Counted from the stretch's first letter, positions 23,080-37,607 are shown. The stretch is DNA of 64,000 bases from Antilocapra americana (GCA_007570785.1 ML664183.1:18957368-19021367), one strand, 5' to 3'. Numbers and translations are program-made. Notes: generated by a model not told the origin, from the sequence alone.

Positions 23080-25504
23080 TCAAGTTGATCTACAAGACCC
23101 TCTAGAACTAACACCCCCCAAGAGATGTCCTTTTCATTATAGGGGACTGGAATGCAAAAGTAAGAGTCAAGAAACACCTAAAGTAACAGGCAAATTTGGC
23201 CTTAGAGTACAGAATGAAGCAGGTCAAAGGCTAACAGTTTTGCCAAGAGAACATATTGGTCATAGCAAACACCCTCTTCCAACAACACAAGAGAAGACTC
23301 TACACATGGACATCACCAGATGGCCAACGACAAAATCAGATTGATTATATTCTTTGCAGCCAAAGATGGAGAAGCTCTATATAGTCAGAAAAAAAAGACC
23401 AGGAGCTAACTGTAACACAACTCATAAATTCCTTATTGCCAAATTCAGTCTTAAAGAAAGTAGGGAAAACTACTAGACCATTCAGGTATGACCTAATTCA
23501 AATCCCTTACAATTATACAGTGGAAGTGACAGATTCAAGGGACTAGATCTGATAGACAGAGTGCCTGAAGAACTATGGATGGAGGTTCACGACATTGGAC
23601 AAGAGGCAGTGATCAAGACCACCCCCAAGAAAAAGAAATGCAAAAAGGCAAAATGGTTGTCTGAGGAAGCCTTAAAATAGCTGAGAAAAGAAAAGAAACA
23701 AAAGGCAAAGGAGAAAAGGAAAGATACTCCAATTTGAATGCAGAGTTCCAAAGAATAGCAAGCAGAGATAAGAAAGCCTTCCTCAGTGCAAAGAAACAGA
23801 GGAAAATAATAGAATGGGAAAGACTGGAGATTTCTTCAAGAAAATTAGAGATTCCAAGGGAAGATTTCATGAAAAGATGGGTACTATAAAGGACAGAAAC
23901 AGTATGGAACTAACAGAAGCAAAGAAGATATTAGGAAGAGGTGGCGAGAATACACAGAAGAACTATACAGAAAACATCTTCATGAACCAGATAACCAACA
24001 TGGTGTGATCACTCATCTGGAGCCAAACATCCTGGAATGCGAAGTCAAGTGGACCTTAGGAAGCATCACTACTAACAAAGCTGGTGAAGTTGATGGAACT
24101 CCAGTTGAGCTATTTCAAATCCTAAAAGATGATGCTGTGAAAGTGCTGCATTCAATATGCCAGCAAATTTGGAAAACTCAGCAGTGGCCACAGGACTGGA
24201 AAATGTCAGTTTTCTTTCCAATCCCAAAGAAAGGCAGTGCCAAGGAATGTTCAAACTACTGCACAATTGCACTCATTTCACATGCTATCAAAGTAATGCT
24301 CAAAATTTTCCAAGGCAGACTTCAATAGTACATGAACTGTGAACTTCAAGACGGTCAAGCTGGATTTAGAAAAGGCAGTGGAACCAGAAATCAAATTGCC
24401 AACATCCACTGGATCATTGAAAAAGCAAGACGGTTCCAGAAAAATATCTGCTTCTACTTTATTGACTATGCCAAAGCCTTTGACTGTGTGGATCACAACA
24501 AATTGGAAAATTCTTAAAGACATGGACACCTGACCTGCCTGCCTCTTGAGAAATCTGTGTGCAGGTCAAGAAGCAACAGTTAGAACTGGACATGAAACAA
24601 CAGACTGGTTACAAATCAGGAAAGGAGTTCATAAGCTGCATATTGTCACCCTGCTTGTTTAACTTATATGCACAGTACATTATGTGAAATGCCATACTGG
24701 GTGAAACACAAGCTGGAATCAAGATTTCTGACAGAAATACCAATAACCTCAGATATGCAGATGACACCACTCTTATGGCAGAAAGAAAAGAAGAACTAAA
24801 AAGCCTCTTGATGAAAGTGAAAGAGGAGAGTGGAAAAAGTTGTCTTAAAGCTCTACATCCAGAAAACTTAAGATCATGGCATCAGGTCCCATCACTTCAT
24901 GGCCAATAAATGGGGAAACAGTGGAAACAGTGAGAGACTTTGTTTTCTTGGGCTCCAAAATAACTGCAGATGGTGACTACAGCCATGAAATTAAAAGAGG
25001 CTTACTCCTTGGAAGAAAAGCTATGACCAACCTAGACAGCGTATTAAAAAACAGAGACATTTCTTTGCTACCAAAGGTCCGTCTAGTTAAAGCTATTGTT
25101 TTTCCAGTAGTCATGTTCAGATGTGAGAGTTGAGCTATAAAGAAAGCTGAGCACCGAAGAATCGATGCTTTTGAACTGTGGTGTTGGAGAAGACCCTTGA
25201 GAGTCCCTTGGACAGCAAGGAGATCAAATCAGTCTATCTTAAAGGAAATCAATCCTAATATTCATTAGAAGGACTGAGGCTAAAAATGAAGCTCCAGTAT
25301 TTTGGCCACCAATGCTGGGAAAGATTGAAGGCAGGAAAAGAGGAAGACAGAGAATGAGATGGTTGGATAGAATCACCAACTGGATGGACATCAGTTTGAG
25401 TAAGCTCTGGGAGTTGGTGATGGACAGGGAAACCTGCTATGCTGCAGTCCATGGGGTCACAGAGTTGGACATGACTGAGTGACTGAACTGAAATGAACTG
25501 AAGT
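23080..25504 (+). mobile_element. BovB (RTE) LINE, 2.4 kb, 5'-truncated
   Basis: Longest BovB copy here. It begins within the C-terminal part of the endonuclease (GDWNAKV-like text near 23142, then the 'LYTWTSPDGQRQNQIDYI' type block near 23300). It continues through reverse transcriptase (WKTQQWPQDWK, QAGFRKG, FYFIDYAKAFDCVDHNKL) to the YADD catalytic box at 24754-24765 and the 3' end (GACTGAGTGACTGAACTG). Stops and frameshifts break it: frames at 23814-24008, 24005-24328, 24332-24517 and 24876-25133 carry successive pieces. It cannot make a functional protein. Confidence 0.93.
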
Positions 25505-26199
25505 TCCTTTATTTAAGTATTAAGTAGTTTTTATTTTTTCAAAAAGCACTTTGCACAAAGAGAAATAATTATAAATTAATCTTTGATATATATTTTTTCC
25601 TACCATTAAACCTATACAAACTGTTTTCTAAAATGAGGCAGGATGCTGTGGTGAAGTCTGTGTCCCTGATGATGCCTCAGGAAGAAGCTGAGTTCTTAGT
25701 TCTCTGTACTTTTGATCCATCCATTCCAGTTGCCTGAAAATATGTCTTAAACCCCCATCAGACTATAAAGCACCCAAGGATTCACAGTTGAACATGGAAA
25801 ATATCTCTGATAAAACTTTATGCATATATCCTTGCAGTTGGTTTACATCAAAAAATCTCTCTACATAAATGAGTTGAACCAAAGTTGAGTAAGAGTTGTA
25901 GACAGAACTTCAGAGTTTGAGTAATAATTGAAATGCATTTTGATTTTGTTTTTATTCTATTCAATATACCTTGTATGCTACCATTAGAAAAAATATGTCA
26001 AAAATTTTAATTTATTAAATGCCACTTAAAACCACATGGCTTTGCTTAGAATTAACAAATGCTTAAGCATGTTGGTTAAACAGATTGGCTTAAAACAATG
26101 TTTATTGTTGTTCAATACTGAAAGTATTCTCCTATAGAAATTTTGTGTGTCTATGTATTTATGTGTGTGTCAGGGTGAAACAAGAGAAGCATTTCATTT
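25505..26199. other. Intronic DNA, nothing recognised
   Basis: AT-rich intron; no supported feature. Confidence 0.4.
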
Positions 26200-27333
26200 T
26201 AGATCAAGAGCAAAATAAAGATGCATATTATCCCCATTTCTGTTTAGTGTGGAACTAAACATCTCAACCACTGAAGTAAGTCAAGAAAAAGATATAACAT
26301 TTGGAAACAAAGAAGTAAGACATTAATTAGTTACAGATGGCATGATTTTAGTTTCTTTTGTTTTTTATGTAGACAGATAAGTTATTAACATTAATATAAG
26401 CTTAGCTAGATCAACATTGTTCAGCACTTTTTCCTTTGCTATTTTATATCTTCAAAACCTAACACAGTAGTCATTAGTTCCGCTATCTAAATTAAAATTA
26501 ACTAACTTAAAATATTCAGCTTCTTAGTAGTAGCAGTAGCCACATACCAATTGCTGAATGCTGCTATTGTTGACTCTTGGATACTGTACAATTAGACATG
26601 TCACTATAAATTTTGAAAAAGCTGAATCATTCAATATTATCTATCATATTAATACTCAAAAAAGCAACAGTCATATTGTCATGTCAGTTGGTGCAGTGAA
26701 AGCATCTGACATACATAACATTATGCACAATAAAAACCTCTCAGAAAATTAGGAATATAAGAGAGCTTCCTCAAATTACTGATTGATATATACAAAGTAC
26801 TTAGAGCTAACATCATACTAATAGTGAGAGCAATTAGTGGAGAAAGAGCAGTCTTTTCAGGAAATGGTGTTTGAATGATTGGTTACCCATAGGTGGGAAA
26901 AGTAAGTCTTGACCTAGCGTTCATAGCTATAATTAATAATAGATTTAAAAATAAAATGCACAACTGTAAAACTTCTAGAAGAATCTTTATGGCTTGGCTT
27001 AGGTCAAAAGTTCCTAGCCATGACACCAAAAGCACAGTCCGTAAAACAAACAAAAAAAGATAAATTTGGCATTATCAGAATTACAAACATCTTTGTGAAA
27101 GACACTTTTATTGTGAGAATGAAGAGGTAAACTAAAAACTGAAAAATGTTGGCAAATCACACACCTGGCAAAGTGCTTATATTGAGACTATGTAAAGAAC
27201 ATCCAGAAGTCAATTTAAAAAACCAGACTATCAAATTTTTGAAAAATGGACAAGGCCCTTGACTAGGCATTTGAACAAAGTATATATAAAGATGACAGAT
27301 ATGCATGTGAAAAATATTTAACATTATTAATTA

Positions 27334-27787
27334 TTGTTGTTCAGTCGCTCAGTTGTGTCCAACTGTTTGTGACTGCCTGGACTGCAGCATGCCAGGCTCC
27401 CAAGTCCTTTACCATCTCCTGGTGTCCATCAAGTTGGTGATCCCATTCAACCATCTCATCCTCTGTCATCCTCTTCTCCTGCCTTCAATATTTCCCAGCA
27501 TCAGGGTCTTTTCTAATGAGTCAGCTCTTCGCATCAGGTGGCAAAAGTATTGGAGCTTCAGCTTCAGCATCCATTGAGTATTCAGAATTGATTTCCTTTA
27601 GGATTGACTGGTTTGATCTGCTTGGAGTCCAAGGGACTCTCAAGAGTCTTCTCCAGCACCATAGTTCAAAATCATCAATTCTTCAATGCTCAGCCTTCGT
27701 TATTGTCTAACTCTCATATCCACACATGATTACTGGAGAAACCATAGCTTTGACTACAAAGACCTTTGTTGGCAAAGTAATGTCTCT
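27334..27787 (-). mobile_element. BovB LINE 3'-end fragment, nested in ancient L1
   Basis: Inverted 454-bp BovB 3' end (GTTGTTCAGTCGCTCAG start, then the rc of the RT C-terminal text). TTAATTA at 27327-27333 and 27788-27794 is the likely 7-bp target duplication. The surrounding old L1 resumes directly after it. Confidence 0.88.
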
Positions 27788-28492
27788 TTAATTACAATTA
27801 AATTATAATTGCTTATAATTACATTAATTATTAGGGGATTGCATATTAAAACCATGAGATACCATTGCATGATTAATAGAATAGCTAAAATTAAAAAAAA
27901 TATATATGATGACAATCCAGAGTACTGGTGAGGATGCCAAACAACTGCATCTCTAATAAATTACTGGTGGGAATGGAAAATGGTAAAACTGTTCTGAAAC
28001 TATACAGAGTTAAATAATCAATAACCATATGACCTAATATTTTTACTTTTTGTTATTTATTCTAGATAAATGAAAACAAAATTCAAGCAAAAATAATGCA
28101 TAAATGTTTATAGAATCTTGATTCACTTGTGCTCAAAACTGAAATGCCCTTTAGTGGATGAATCAATACATTGTGGCACATTCATTCAATGGAACATTAC
28201 TCAGCAATAAAAAGAATGAGCTTCTATATAATGTAATAACTTAAATGAATCTCAAAGGCATTATAAATTTTTTAAAAAAGCCAGTCTCAAAAGGTTAAAT
28301 ATTTTATTATTCCATGTACCTGACATTATCAAAAAGATAAAGCATATGATACAAAACAGACCACTGGTTTCTAGGGGCAAGACTTGGGGTAGGCTGTGAC
28401 CATAAACTCACAGCATGAAGGCATTTCTTGAGGTGATAGAATTGTTCTATATTCAGTTATAGAAGAAGTTAAGCATATCTGTACAGGTATTT

Positions 28493-28710
28493 GGGCTTCC
28501 TAGGTGGCTCAGTGGTAAAGAATATGCCTGCATTGCAGAACAGGCAGGAGATGCCGTGATTTCCGGGGGGTCAGGAAGATCCCCGGAAGGAGGAAATGGC
28601 AACCCACTCAAGTATTCTTGCCTTGGAGAATCCCATGGACAGAGGAGTCTGGCAGGCAGCAGTCCATAGGATCATGCAGAGCTGGACACAACTGAAGCAA
28701 CTGAGCACAT
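28493..28710 (+). mobile_element. Bov-tA SINE (first of a pair)
   Basis: Direct Bov-tA beginning GGGCTTCCTAGGTGGCTCAG and ending with an ACTGAAGCAACTGAGCACAT-type 3' end. GTATTT precedes it at 28487-28492 and follows it at 28715-28720. Confidence 0.9.
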
Positions 28711-28720
28711 ACAAGTATTT

Positions 28721-28940
28721 GGGCTTCCCTGGTGACTCAGATGGGGAAGAATCTACCTGCAAAGCAGGAGACCTGGGTTTGATCCCTGGGTTGGGAAGAT
28801 CCCCTGGAGAAGGGAACAGCTTCCCACTCCACTATTCTTGCCTGGAAAACTCCATGGACAGAGGAGCCTGGTGGGCTACAGTCCATAGGGTGGTAAAGAG
28901 TCAGATACGACTGAGCAACTAAAACACACACATACATACA
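28721..28940 (+). mobile_element. Bov-tA SINE (second of a pair, same target)
   Basis: Direct complete Bov-tA starting GGGCTTCCCTGGTGACTCAG and ending in a (CA)n/(CATA)n tail. GTATTT again follows at 28942-28947. It is clearly different in sequence from its neighbour, so it is an independent insertion and not a copy of it. Confidence 0.92.
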
Positions 28941-29269
28941 TGTATTTAAATTCATAGGCCTCTCTGCTAAAAGAATAGCAAAAGTCAATGTTACTTTATG
29001 ATCATTTTGAAAACTACTAAATACCAGTAAACTCAGTTAAAAATACAATCTTTAAAATGTGTAATTAATAATGATTTCCAAAATCAAATACTTAAGAATA
29101 TAGCTAACAGAAAGAATTCAGTTTGTTTAAGAAGCAAATTTTGTTTAAAGACACTAGCAAAAGACCAAAATGGCTAAAACATTTGAAAGGAAGAATATAT
29201 TGGGGAGAGTTACTTTAGTAGATATCAAGATTCATTGTAAGGTTAAAGTAATGAAGCAAATGTAGTCTT

Positions 29270-30649
29270 TTTTGTTTTGTTTTGTTTTGTTTTTTATTAT
29301 TGTTTTTGCCATACATTGTCATGATATCACCATGGGTTTACATATGCTTCCCCTCCCGGTCCCCCCTCCCTCCTCCCTCCCCCCTGGGAAATCTCGCTGC
29401 ACCAGTCCCGAGCATCAATCCTGGGCTGGCGATTGATTAGACACATGACAATTAACATGCTTCAATGCCCTTCTCCCATCTCATCCCACCCTTACCCTCA
29501 TCCACAAAGTCCACAAGTCTATTCTATACATCTGCGTTCCTTTTGTTGTCTCCCATGTTGGGTTCTCATTACTGTCTTTCTAAATTCCATATATATGTGT
29601 TAATATACTGTATTGTTGTTTTTGCTTCTGGCTTACTTCACTCTGGATAATGGGCTCCAGTTTCGTCCATCTGAGTAGAATTGCTTCAAATGAATTTTTT
29701 TTTAATGCTGAGTAATATTCCATTGTGTATATATACCACAGCTTTCTTATCCATTCGTCAGTTGATGGGCATCTAGGTTGCTTCCATGTCCTGGCTATTG
29801 TAAACAATGCAGCGATGAACATTGGGGTGCACGTGGCTCTTTCAATTCTGGTTTCCTCGGTGTATATGCCCAGCAGTGGGATTGCCGGGTCATATGGCAG
29901 GTCTATTTGCAGCTTTTTAAGGAACCTCCACACTGTTTTCCATAGTGGCTGTACTAGTTTGCATTCCCACCAACAGTGTAAGAGGGTTCCCTTTTCTCCA
30001 CATCCTCTCCAGCATTTATTGCTTGTAGACTTTTGGATGGCAGCCATTCTGACTGGTGTAAAGTGGTACCGCATTGTAGTTTTGATTTGCATTTCTCTGA
30101 TAATGAGTGATGTTGAGCATCTTTTCATGTGTTTGTTAGCCATTTTTATATCTTCTTTGGAGAAATGTCTGTTAAGTTCTTTGGCCCACTTTTTAATTGG
30201 GTTGTTTATTTTTCTAGAATGGAGCTGCAGGAGTTGTTTGTAAATTTTTGAGATTAATTGTTTGTCACCTTATCTTTGACAAAGGAGGCAAGAATATACA
30301 ATGGAGAAAAGACAACCTCTTTAACAAGTGGTGCTGGGAAAACTGGACAGCCACTTGTAAAAGAATGAAACTAGATCACTTTCTAACACCATACACAAAG
30401 ATAAACTCAAAATGGATTAAAGATCTAAGCATAAAACCAGAAACTATAAAACTCCTAGAGGATAACATAGGCAAAACACTCTCGGCTATAATCCAAAGCG
30501 GGATACTCCATGACCCACCTCCCAGAATATTGGAAATAAAAACACGAATAAACAAATGGGACCTAATTAAAATTAAAAGCTTTTGCACAACAAAGGAAAC
30601 TATAAGCAAGGTGAAAAGACAGCCTTCAGAATGGGAGAAAATAATAGCC
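29270..30649 (-). mobile_element. L1_BT LINE, 5'-truncated with inverted 5' part
   Basis: A poly-T/TTTTG tract from 29268 marks the 3' end of a minus-strand L1. 29270-30267 is inverted and contains the 3' UTR and the last 187 codons of ORF2 uninterrupted (30143-29580; MANKHMKRC ... ILTHIYGI). 30266-30649 is in the opposite (+) orientation and encodes the preceding ORF2 piece ([13 protein letters not shown] to [10 protein letters not shown]). The 20-bp target duplication AATGAAGCAAATGTAGTCTT lies at 29250-29269 and 30650-30669. This structure is the signature of twin priming. It is young but has lost the reverse-transcriptase catalytic region and cannot move by itself. Confidence 0.96.
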
Positions 30650-31666
30650 AATGAAGCAAATGTAGTCTTAATTCTATTAAGAACAAGGTAAGTATGTCAG
30701 AATAGGAATAGTGAGCTCAAATAAAGATCCATGACCTATGGAAACTTGATTTGGGACAGTGCTGGTAACGTAGATTCCAATACATAAAACCAGATCACAG
30801 TGTACAGAAAAGTCAATTCCAGACCTCAATGTAAAATAAAAAAATAGAAAAAAAAACCCAAAAAGACAATGTGGAGAATATCTCTATCATGTTTGGATAG
30901 GGGAAAATTTCATAAATGAGAATTCTAAAGCATACTCAATAAGGAATGATGTGGTAAAATATGATCACATTTAAATTAATAACTTTGGTGTGAAGCATCA
31001 TAAACACAATAAAAAGATAAGGTACAGTCTTATGAATCAATAAAAATGACAATCAGTTCAAAGAAAAATCAGCAAAAATCCTAATCAGATACATGACAAA
31101 AAATACTAATGGCCCATAGAATAATAAAAGCAACAAGTTTTGATGACAATGTAGTAGAAAATGAACTTTCATTCACCGATGGTAGAAATGCATTAATAAG
31201 TTGTTGTGACTTCTTTGTACCAAGACTAGTCAATACCTAGTGAAAGAGAAGATGCATGTACTTTATAACCTTGTTCTTCATTCATTAAGTCGTGACCCTG
31301 ATGAAACACTTATCCATGGCTACCACAAGACATGCAAAAATATTCATGAATAATGTTAATAGCACAAAACTAAAACATAATCATAAATCTGAAAAAACTC
31401 ACATATAAGAATTAATAAATTATATTCATATGATGGCATACTATACAAACAGGAAATAAACTACAGTGACATATATTAAACATGGATGGATTGGATAAGT
31501 CAAATAGAATGCTGATCAAAAGAAATAAGTTAAAGGATATATGTGGCATGATACTTACATTGAGTTTAAAACCAAGTAAACATATGGTATTTATGCATGG
31601 AATGAGGTGCATGTGAATACATGCACAGACACTCATTAAATTAGAAGTACCAGAAAGAGAATCATG

Positions 31667-31738
31667 AACATAAGTTTCACCAGAAATATTTTGTGCGAGC
31701 ACCCTCTCCCACAAAACATCTCTGGTGAAACTTATGTT
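31667..31738. repeat. Near-perfect 29-bp inverted repeat, 14-nt loop
   Basis: Left arm 31667-31695 (AACATAAGTTTCACCAGAAA...) and right arm 31710-31738 pair over 29 bp with two mismatches, separated by 14 nt. An (AT)n tract follows at 31739-31759. It does not match a SINE or MITE that I know. Confidence 0.9.
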
Positions 31739-31799
31739 ATATATGTATATATATATATAATTCATTCCTGTGTTGCACAAGATTCAGTTGTCAGTCAGA

Positions 31800-34648
31800 C
31801 TCATGGGAGTCATAGGTCTTACCCAACTGAATTTAACTAATGACTCAAGGGATGCAGGCAAGCTTCAAGCTCAGAAAAAGTTTCTTTCCTTATATATGCC
31901 CTAGATGATCAGATATAGCTCTTTAAAGTATTTTGTTTTTGTTTGTTTGTTTTCTATATTAGGGAACACTTTTTTTGGTATAATAGGACCAGTTTTTGAG
32001 CAATATGTGCAGAACATTACTTGAAAAGGGAGTTGCTTTGATTTGGGGACTCCTCATTTTTATAGTGTATTAATCACACAGGTAGGAAAATGTTGACTTA
32101 ACCCTATTCTCCAGCTAGGTCTGCCCCCACATGTCTCTGATTTCCATATTTCTTTACAACAAACATTGTTTTGCTTATAAAACCTGCTGAATCTGTACAA
32201 AAACATTTTTTGTTGTTGTTTTTGAGTTGTTTTTGGTTAAACATGTTGGTTGAATACATAGATATTATTGTATTTATTCTTTATTCTGTATTCATTCTTC
32301 AATGAATAAAAGATTTTGGATTTTAAGTTTAAATTTATGGGTCCCATTTAAAATATCTAATTTCTATTTTGATTCCTAATTTTAAAATTTTATACATAAT
32401 TTTAAAATGCTCCATAATTTTAAATTATAAGACTTTGCATATGTTTTATAGAAAAATTAATATATAGATAAGTAAAGGGATTATAAAATATACACCTCTT
32501 TTAACTACCTGGAACTAAAAGTGATTTTGTTCTAAAAAGCACTTCATGGCAATAAGAGCAATAGGAGAGATATGGGATAATTACAATCAAAAGCATAGAA
32601 TTTCTGAAATAAATGAGAGAAATGGAACAAAGGGGAAAATAAGGAAAAAAGAACCAACTTTTGGGGCCGCTAACAGTTAGGATGCTCTTCATTGATATTC
32701 TCATTTAAGTAACACACAGCACTAACACATCCAAATGAGACAACTCTCCCATTTGGGGAGCAAGGTGGTTCAAATAGACTAAATATCTCTAAAGCTCCCT
32801 AACTAGTTCCCTTCTAGTGTTTTGTGGACCGTAAAGTACTTTATAGTTTAGGTAAAAAGACTAGGTATATGGATCAAGGTTAGAAAGCTATTGTTGTGTA
32901 ATGTAACTTTTTCTACCTCAGAATTTTTTCTTTAAGAATTAAAGATGCAAATGTTCATAACTGGTGTCTGCAAGCATTTAGAATTATTCACTCAAGAGAA
33001 AACTGAGGTTCAGAAATGAAGCAATGTATCAATGTTTGTCAAACCCTAATCTTTTGAAGTGCAGATTTACAAAACCCACTCATTCAGAACCTCAGGAATA
33101 AGAGTCAAGTGAGTTCAGTAACCTTTATTTTAAACAATACCATCCCCCTCCAACACACACAGATTCATACATATAGACGTTTGAGAACCACGAGGCTAGT
33201 TTATTTCCATTTACATCCATGAAATCCTCATTCGTATGCAAATGAATATCTCTCTGATACAGCTTAGTGGTAAGTGTTAAAAACTTCATTCCCATAGTTT
33301 TTGAAACACGTTATGGAGGAGTAATCAAATGGATCAGTGGAGAATAATAATTGAATTCCCTCCACTTTGCATAGACCTTCTTAATACTTATAAAAATTCT
33401 GGTCTTTGACATCCAATCTCTAAATTCAAAAACCTGAAGCATAGTATTTTTAGATGTATTTAAGTGTCTGGCATTGTCTCAAGAAATTAGTTTTTCTACT
33501 TCATTATATTTTTCAGGAAGCTGAATTTTAACTATTTAAGCTTTCTAGATGACACATAGCCAGTATTATGAATATTTGTAGAGCTTTAGAGGGGAGTGAA
33601 TTAACACAAAGGTACAATTTACTGCATTTATGTCTTCATTCATGCAACAAATACATTTGCTTTCTATGGACTTCATTCATGCAACAAATACATTGGCTTC
33701 CCAAGTCCTATATGGGTAGAGAAATCTTGTTATAATAGTAATGAAGCTTTTCTGTTCATGTAATTTACTGTTTTTTATTGAGTGCTTATTATAAATTATA
33801 GAGAATGCCAAGAAATACTCATTTCTTTGATGAGCATACTGTTTATTATGGTAAAATAAAGACATATAGCTCATTTATGTATCTTCACAAAAGAAAATCT
33901 TACTGAATGAAATATAGATCATGAGGATGATAGAAAGGTAGGGACCTTCAGGAAGTCTTTATGAAAATGTAATTGGCCTTTGAATGAAGGCTTTGAATGA
34001 ATCCTAATGAAGGATTCTTCTTAGCAAAGAGATAAGCATATCCTGGAGAAATATGGGATGTACATGTAAAGGTGTATGTTAAAAAAAGCCAAAAAATGGG
34101 GACAGTGTAAATGTACATCTGCAAGGCAACTGATAAATAAATATGGGATGAAAGAAGACACTGAACCATTAAAATGAATGAACTAGGTTTATACATAATA
34201 GTAGCATGGTATGAAAAATTAAAACGTTAAGAGAAAAGTGTAAGTTGCAGAATGATCTATACTGTATCATGCTATTCATGTATTTTAAAAACACATGCAT
34301 ATAAACACGTATAAAAGACTGAAGGAGCACTCATTAAATTCGTCATAGTAATTGCTTCATAGAAAGATGGAAATGGGAATAAAGATGAGGATTTGAGTGA
34401 AATTCACATTTCTGAATCATTTATTATTTCTGGACAAAACCTTCAAAGTATAACAAAATATTCAGGGGTTATTTCTTGGGTGCATGGGAATTTGTGATAC
34501 TATTCTTTGTCCCCTCTAGTGATAATGTACTTTTTCTCTTCATACAAATAAGTTAAATAAGAAATGAAGTGAACATTGTTAACTAGTGTTTATTTGATCA
34601 TCCAGTATGTATTCAGTGGATATAGGCTTTAATTGTTTCTCTTTCTAG
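31800..34648. other. Intronic DNA with probable old L1 remnant near 34060-34440
   Basis: AT-rich intron. 34060-34440 has A-rich text typical of an old + strand L1 3' end. A direct repeat of ACTTCATTCATGCAACAAATACATT-like text occurs at 33634-33658 and 33670-33694. The polypyrimidine tract at 34633-34648 belongs to the next exon. No gene seen. Confidence 0.45.
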
Positions 34649-36379
<1,731 letters not shown>

Positions 36380-36972
36380 TTGGGGGGCTCCAAAATCACT
36401 GCAGATAGTGACTGAAACCATGAAATTAAAAGACACTTGTTCCTTAGAAGAAAAGCTATGACCAATCTAGACAGCATATCAAAAAGCAGAGACATTACTT
36501 TGCCAACAAGGTCCATCTAGTCAAAGCTATGGTTTTTCCAGAAATCATGTATGGCTGTGAGAGTTGGACCATAAAGAAAGATGAGTGCTGAACAATTGAT
36601 GCTTTTGAACTGTGGTGTTGGAGAAAACTCTTGAGAGTCCCTTGGACTGCAAGGAGATCCAACCAGTCCATCCTAAAGGAGATCAGTCCTGAATATTCAT
36701 TGGAAGAACTGATGTTGAAGCTGAAACTCCAATACTTTGGCCACCTGATGCAAAAAAATTGACTCATTTGAAAAGACCCTGATGCTGGGAAAGATTGAAG
36801 GCAGGAGAAGAAGGGGACTACAGAGGATGAGATGGCTGGATGGCATCTCTGACTTGATGGAGATGAGTTTGAGTAAGCTCTGGGAGTTGGTGATGTACAG
36901 GGAAGTCTGGTGTGCTGCAGTCTATGGGGTCGCAAAGAGTCAGACACAACTGAGAGACTGAGCTGACTGATT
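36380..36972 (+). mobile_element. BovB LINE 3'-end fragment
   Basis: Direct-orientation BovB 3' end starting near GGGCTCCAAAATCACTGCAG, through the RT C-terminal text (WCWRKLLRVPW-like, [11 protein letters not shown]) to GACTGAGCTGACTGA. It is broken by stops, and no clear target duplication was found. Confidence 0.88.
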
Positions 36973-37600
36973 CCATCTAGATGGAATTCATTCTAGCATG
37001 TGATTGTTCTTGTGAACTGTCTGGTGTCAAGTCTCTCTCTGCACATATTCAGTCCTCTTCACTGGCCATCTCAAGTACCCCACTCCATCATTTCCCATTA
37101 TACCTACCCTCTAACCTATCCTCAGCTCTTTCTTATGCCCTTTACTCTTATTTTCTCACCACTCAACCTGGCTTTATCTGCCTTCTCTACCTATGTCCTC
37201 TTAAATGTCAGGAATGTTCTACTTATATCTTAGAATGATTTTTCTTTTCTCTCTTCCTTTACTCAGTCATACTTCACTGCTCAGCCATACTTTTATACTG
37301 TTGACCACCCCCTCCTTCTTTGGAATTACCATCCTTTGAGATCCCTGCAATTATTAGCAAATTGTTGGCACACATCCAGATCCATAACTGCCTATTTTCT
37401 TGATGAAAAAAGATCCCAAATGCTTATATTCTTATTTGAGCTCAGTATGTGACACTTTTCAACTCAACGTATATTTGTTGAATGAATGAATGAGTGAGTG
37501 AACAAATGAAGCTCCCTAATGATGTTCAGTCTTGCAATCCTTTCTGCAGTTGATCACTTTCATGACTTAAATTAGTTCAATGGTGGATAAGGGCTTATCT
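36973..37600. other. Intronic DNA, possible old repeat
   Basis: 37000-37240 is pyrimidine-rich text resembling old mammalian repeats in reverse orientation; a (GAAT)n/(GAGT)n stretch lies at 37479-37500. The overlapping open frames at 36981-37238 are not gene-like. Confidence 0.35.
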
Positions 37601-37607
37601 ACCAGGT

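Larger units (their letters stand above)
26200..31780 (+). mobile_element. Ancient L1 (L1M-like) remnant, interrupted by younger insertions
   Basis: A-rich, stop-ridden text with the word order of L1 ORF2 and 3' end. Examples are the 'GTTACAGATGGCATGATTTT', 'AAACTTCTAGAAGAATCTTT', 'GACAAGGCCCTTGACTAGGC', 'CAACCCACTC...ATGGAAAATGG' and 'CAGCAATAAAAAGAATGAGC' type blocks, all on the + strand. It is split by BovB (27334-27787), two Bov-tA (28493-28940) and L1_BT (29270-30649). It may comprise more than one old insertion, and its ends are only approximate. Confidence 0.6.

Noticed and set aside
29725..30243. 172-codon + strand open frame ([13 protein letters not shown]...) and its twin at 63493-62963
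   Set aside because: Antisense shadow of the young L1 ORF2 end; present in both copies because they are nearly identical, not because of a gene.
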